Shown here piece after piece: positions 63,882 to 64,000 of a stretch of 64,000 nucleotides of DNA. Position 1 is the first letter of the stretch. The number at the start of each line of letters is the position of its first letter. The stretch is taken from the NCBI RefSeq assembly GCF_016411865.1, contig NZ_JAEKJA010000003.1, positions 310,001 through 374,000 of the forward strand, written 5' to 3'. Both the position numbers and the translations under genes were made by a program. Source of the DNA: Acuticoccus mangrovi. Its GTDB lineage: Bacteria > Pseudomonadota > Alphaproteobacteria > Rhizobiales > Amorphaceae. The notes below the pieces were generated by a model that was not told the origin of the DNA, did not search any database, and was given only the letters and a program-made list of their open reading frames with translations.

Positions 63882-64000
63882 GAAGCTCTCGCGAAGGTCA
63901 GGATCTCATGGGTGACGGCCGCCGGCGAGGAGGCATCGCCGATGCGGTCGAGGAAGGGGGCGACGGCGCGCAGCGCCTCCGTCTGCGGCTCGAAGCGCGC
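63878..64000 (-). CDS. C-terminal fragment of an unidentified protein
   Basis: Forty codons read into the window edge from a gene that starts beyond 64000. The visible end is RFEPQTEALRAVAPFLDRIG then ASSPAAVTHEILTFARAS. It overlaps the amidohydrolase start as ATGA, so it is in the same operon. The family cannot be told from this fragment. Confidence 0.55.
   Translation of the reverse strand, partial: ARFEPQTEALRAVAPFLDRIGDASSPAAVTHEILTFARAS

Overview
The window is 64 kb of GC-rich, densely coding chromosomal DNA from an alphaproteobacterium, most probably of the order Hyphomicrobiales (Rhizobiales). The main evidence is a CtrA master cell-cycle regulator next to its phosphotransferase ChpT, an EipA/DUF1134 envelope protein, a PetP-PetR type MarR/OmpR pair beside ilvE, a plant-type glutamate-cysteine ligase, DUF2927, and the gyrA-ssb-uvrA neighbourhood. 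I see no rRNA, tRNA, CRISPR array, insertion sequence or prophage. Almost all the long reading frames opposite real genes are GC-driven shadows. I cannot name the species.

Layout. 1-13.2 kb is a DNA-maintenance block: gyrA, two tandem YceI genes, a PP2C-type phosphatase translationally coupled to ssb, a sulfotransferase, uvrA, then the ligase-associated phosphoesterase (pdeM) and an Lhr-like helicase. 13.4-22.7 kb holds a secreted 5'-nucleotidase-like protein, a membrane-anchored giant coiled coil, a small secreted protein with a possible 5'-UTR switch, the ATP-dependent ligase that belongs functionally with the helicase and pdeM, a Crp-type regulator, an L,D-transpeptidase and a DUF2927 protein. 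22.7-27.5 kb carries a three-gene DevBCA/MacAB-like exporter followed by three small secreted proteins, two of which share a cysteine/glycine repeat. A two-component system occupies 27.7-29.7 kb.

29.7-37.3 kb is a self-contained carbohydrate operon: LacI regulator with its own operator, binding protein, two unusually extended permeases, a GH63-like cytosolic hydrolase and the ATPase, joined by overlapping start and stop codons. 37.4-41.0 kb has ilvE divergent from petP-petR-histidine kinase. 41.0-50.2 kb is housekeeping: csaA, a TetR regulator with a histone-like tail, proC, ybjN, ubiK, lgt, a MidA-type methyltransferase, pgeF, an M24 peptidase homologue, a lipoprotein and prs. 49.8-52.6 kb is the cell-cycle island: a FliJ-like gene, ctrA, chpT and eipA. 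52.7-58.3 kb has a second membrane-anchored coiled coil, gshA, rsmE with an in-frame 15-bp minisatellite, and xseA. 58.4-64 kb is an accessory catabolic region: a branched-chain-amino-acid-type binding protein, an SMP-30/isochorismatase fusion, an AHL-lactonase-like metallohydrolase, a charged secreted protein and an amidohydrolase.

The most unusual items are the MalF-type permease with a DUF11-like domain in its periplasmic loop, the 15-bp tandem repeat inside rsmE, the SMP-30/isochorismatase fusion that has Ser where the nucleophilic Cys should be, pgeF without a canonical start codon, the two mutually exclusive hairpins over a ribosome binding site at 17.7 kb, and the repeat module shared by two adjacent secreted proteins.
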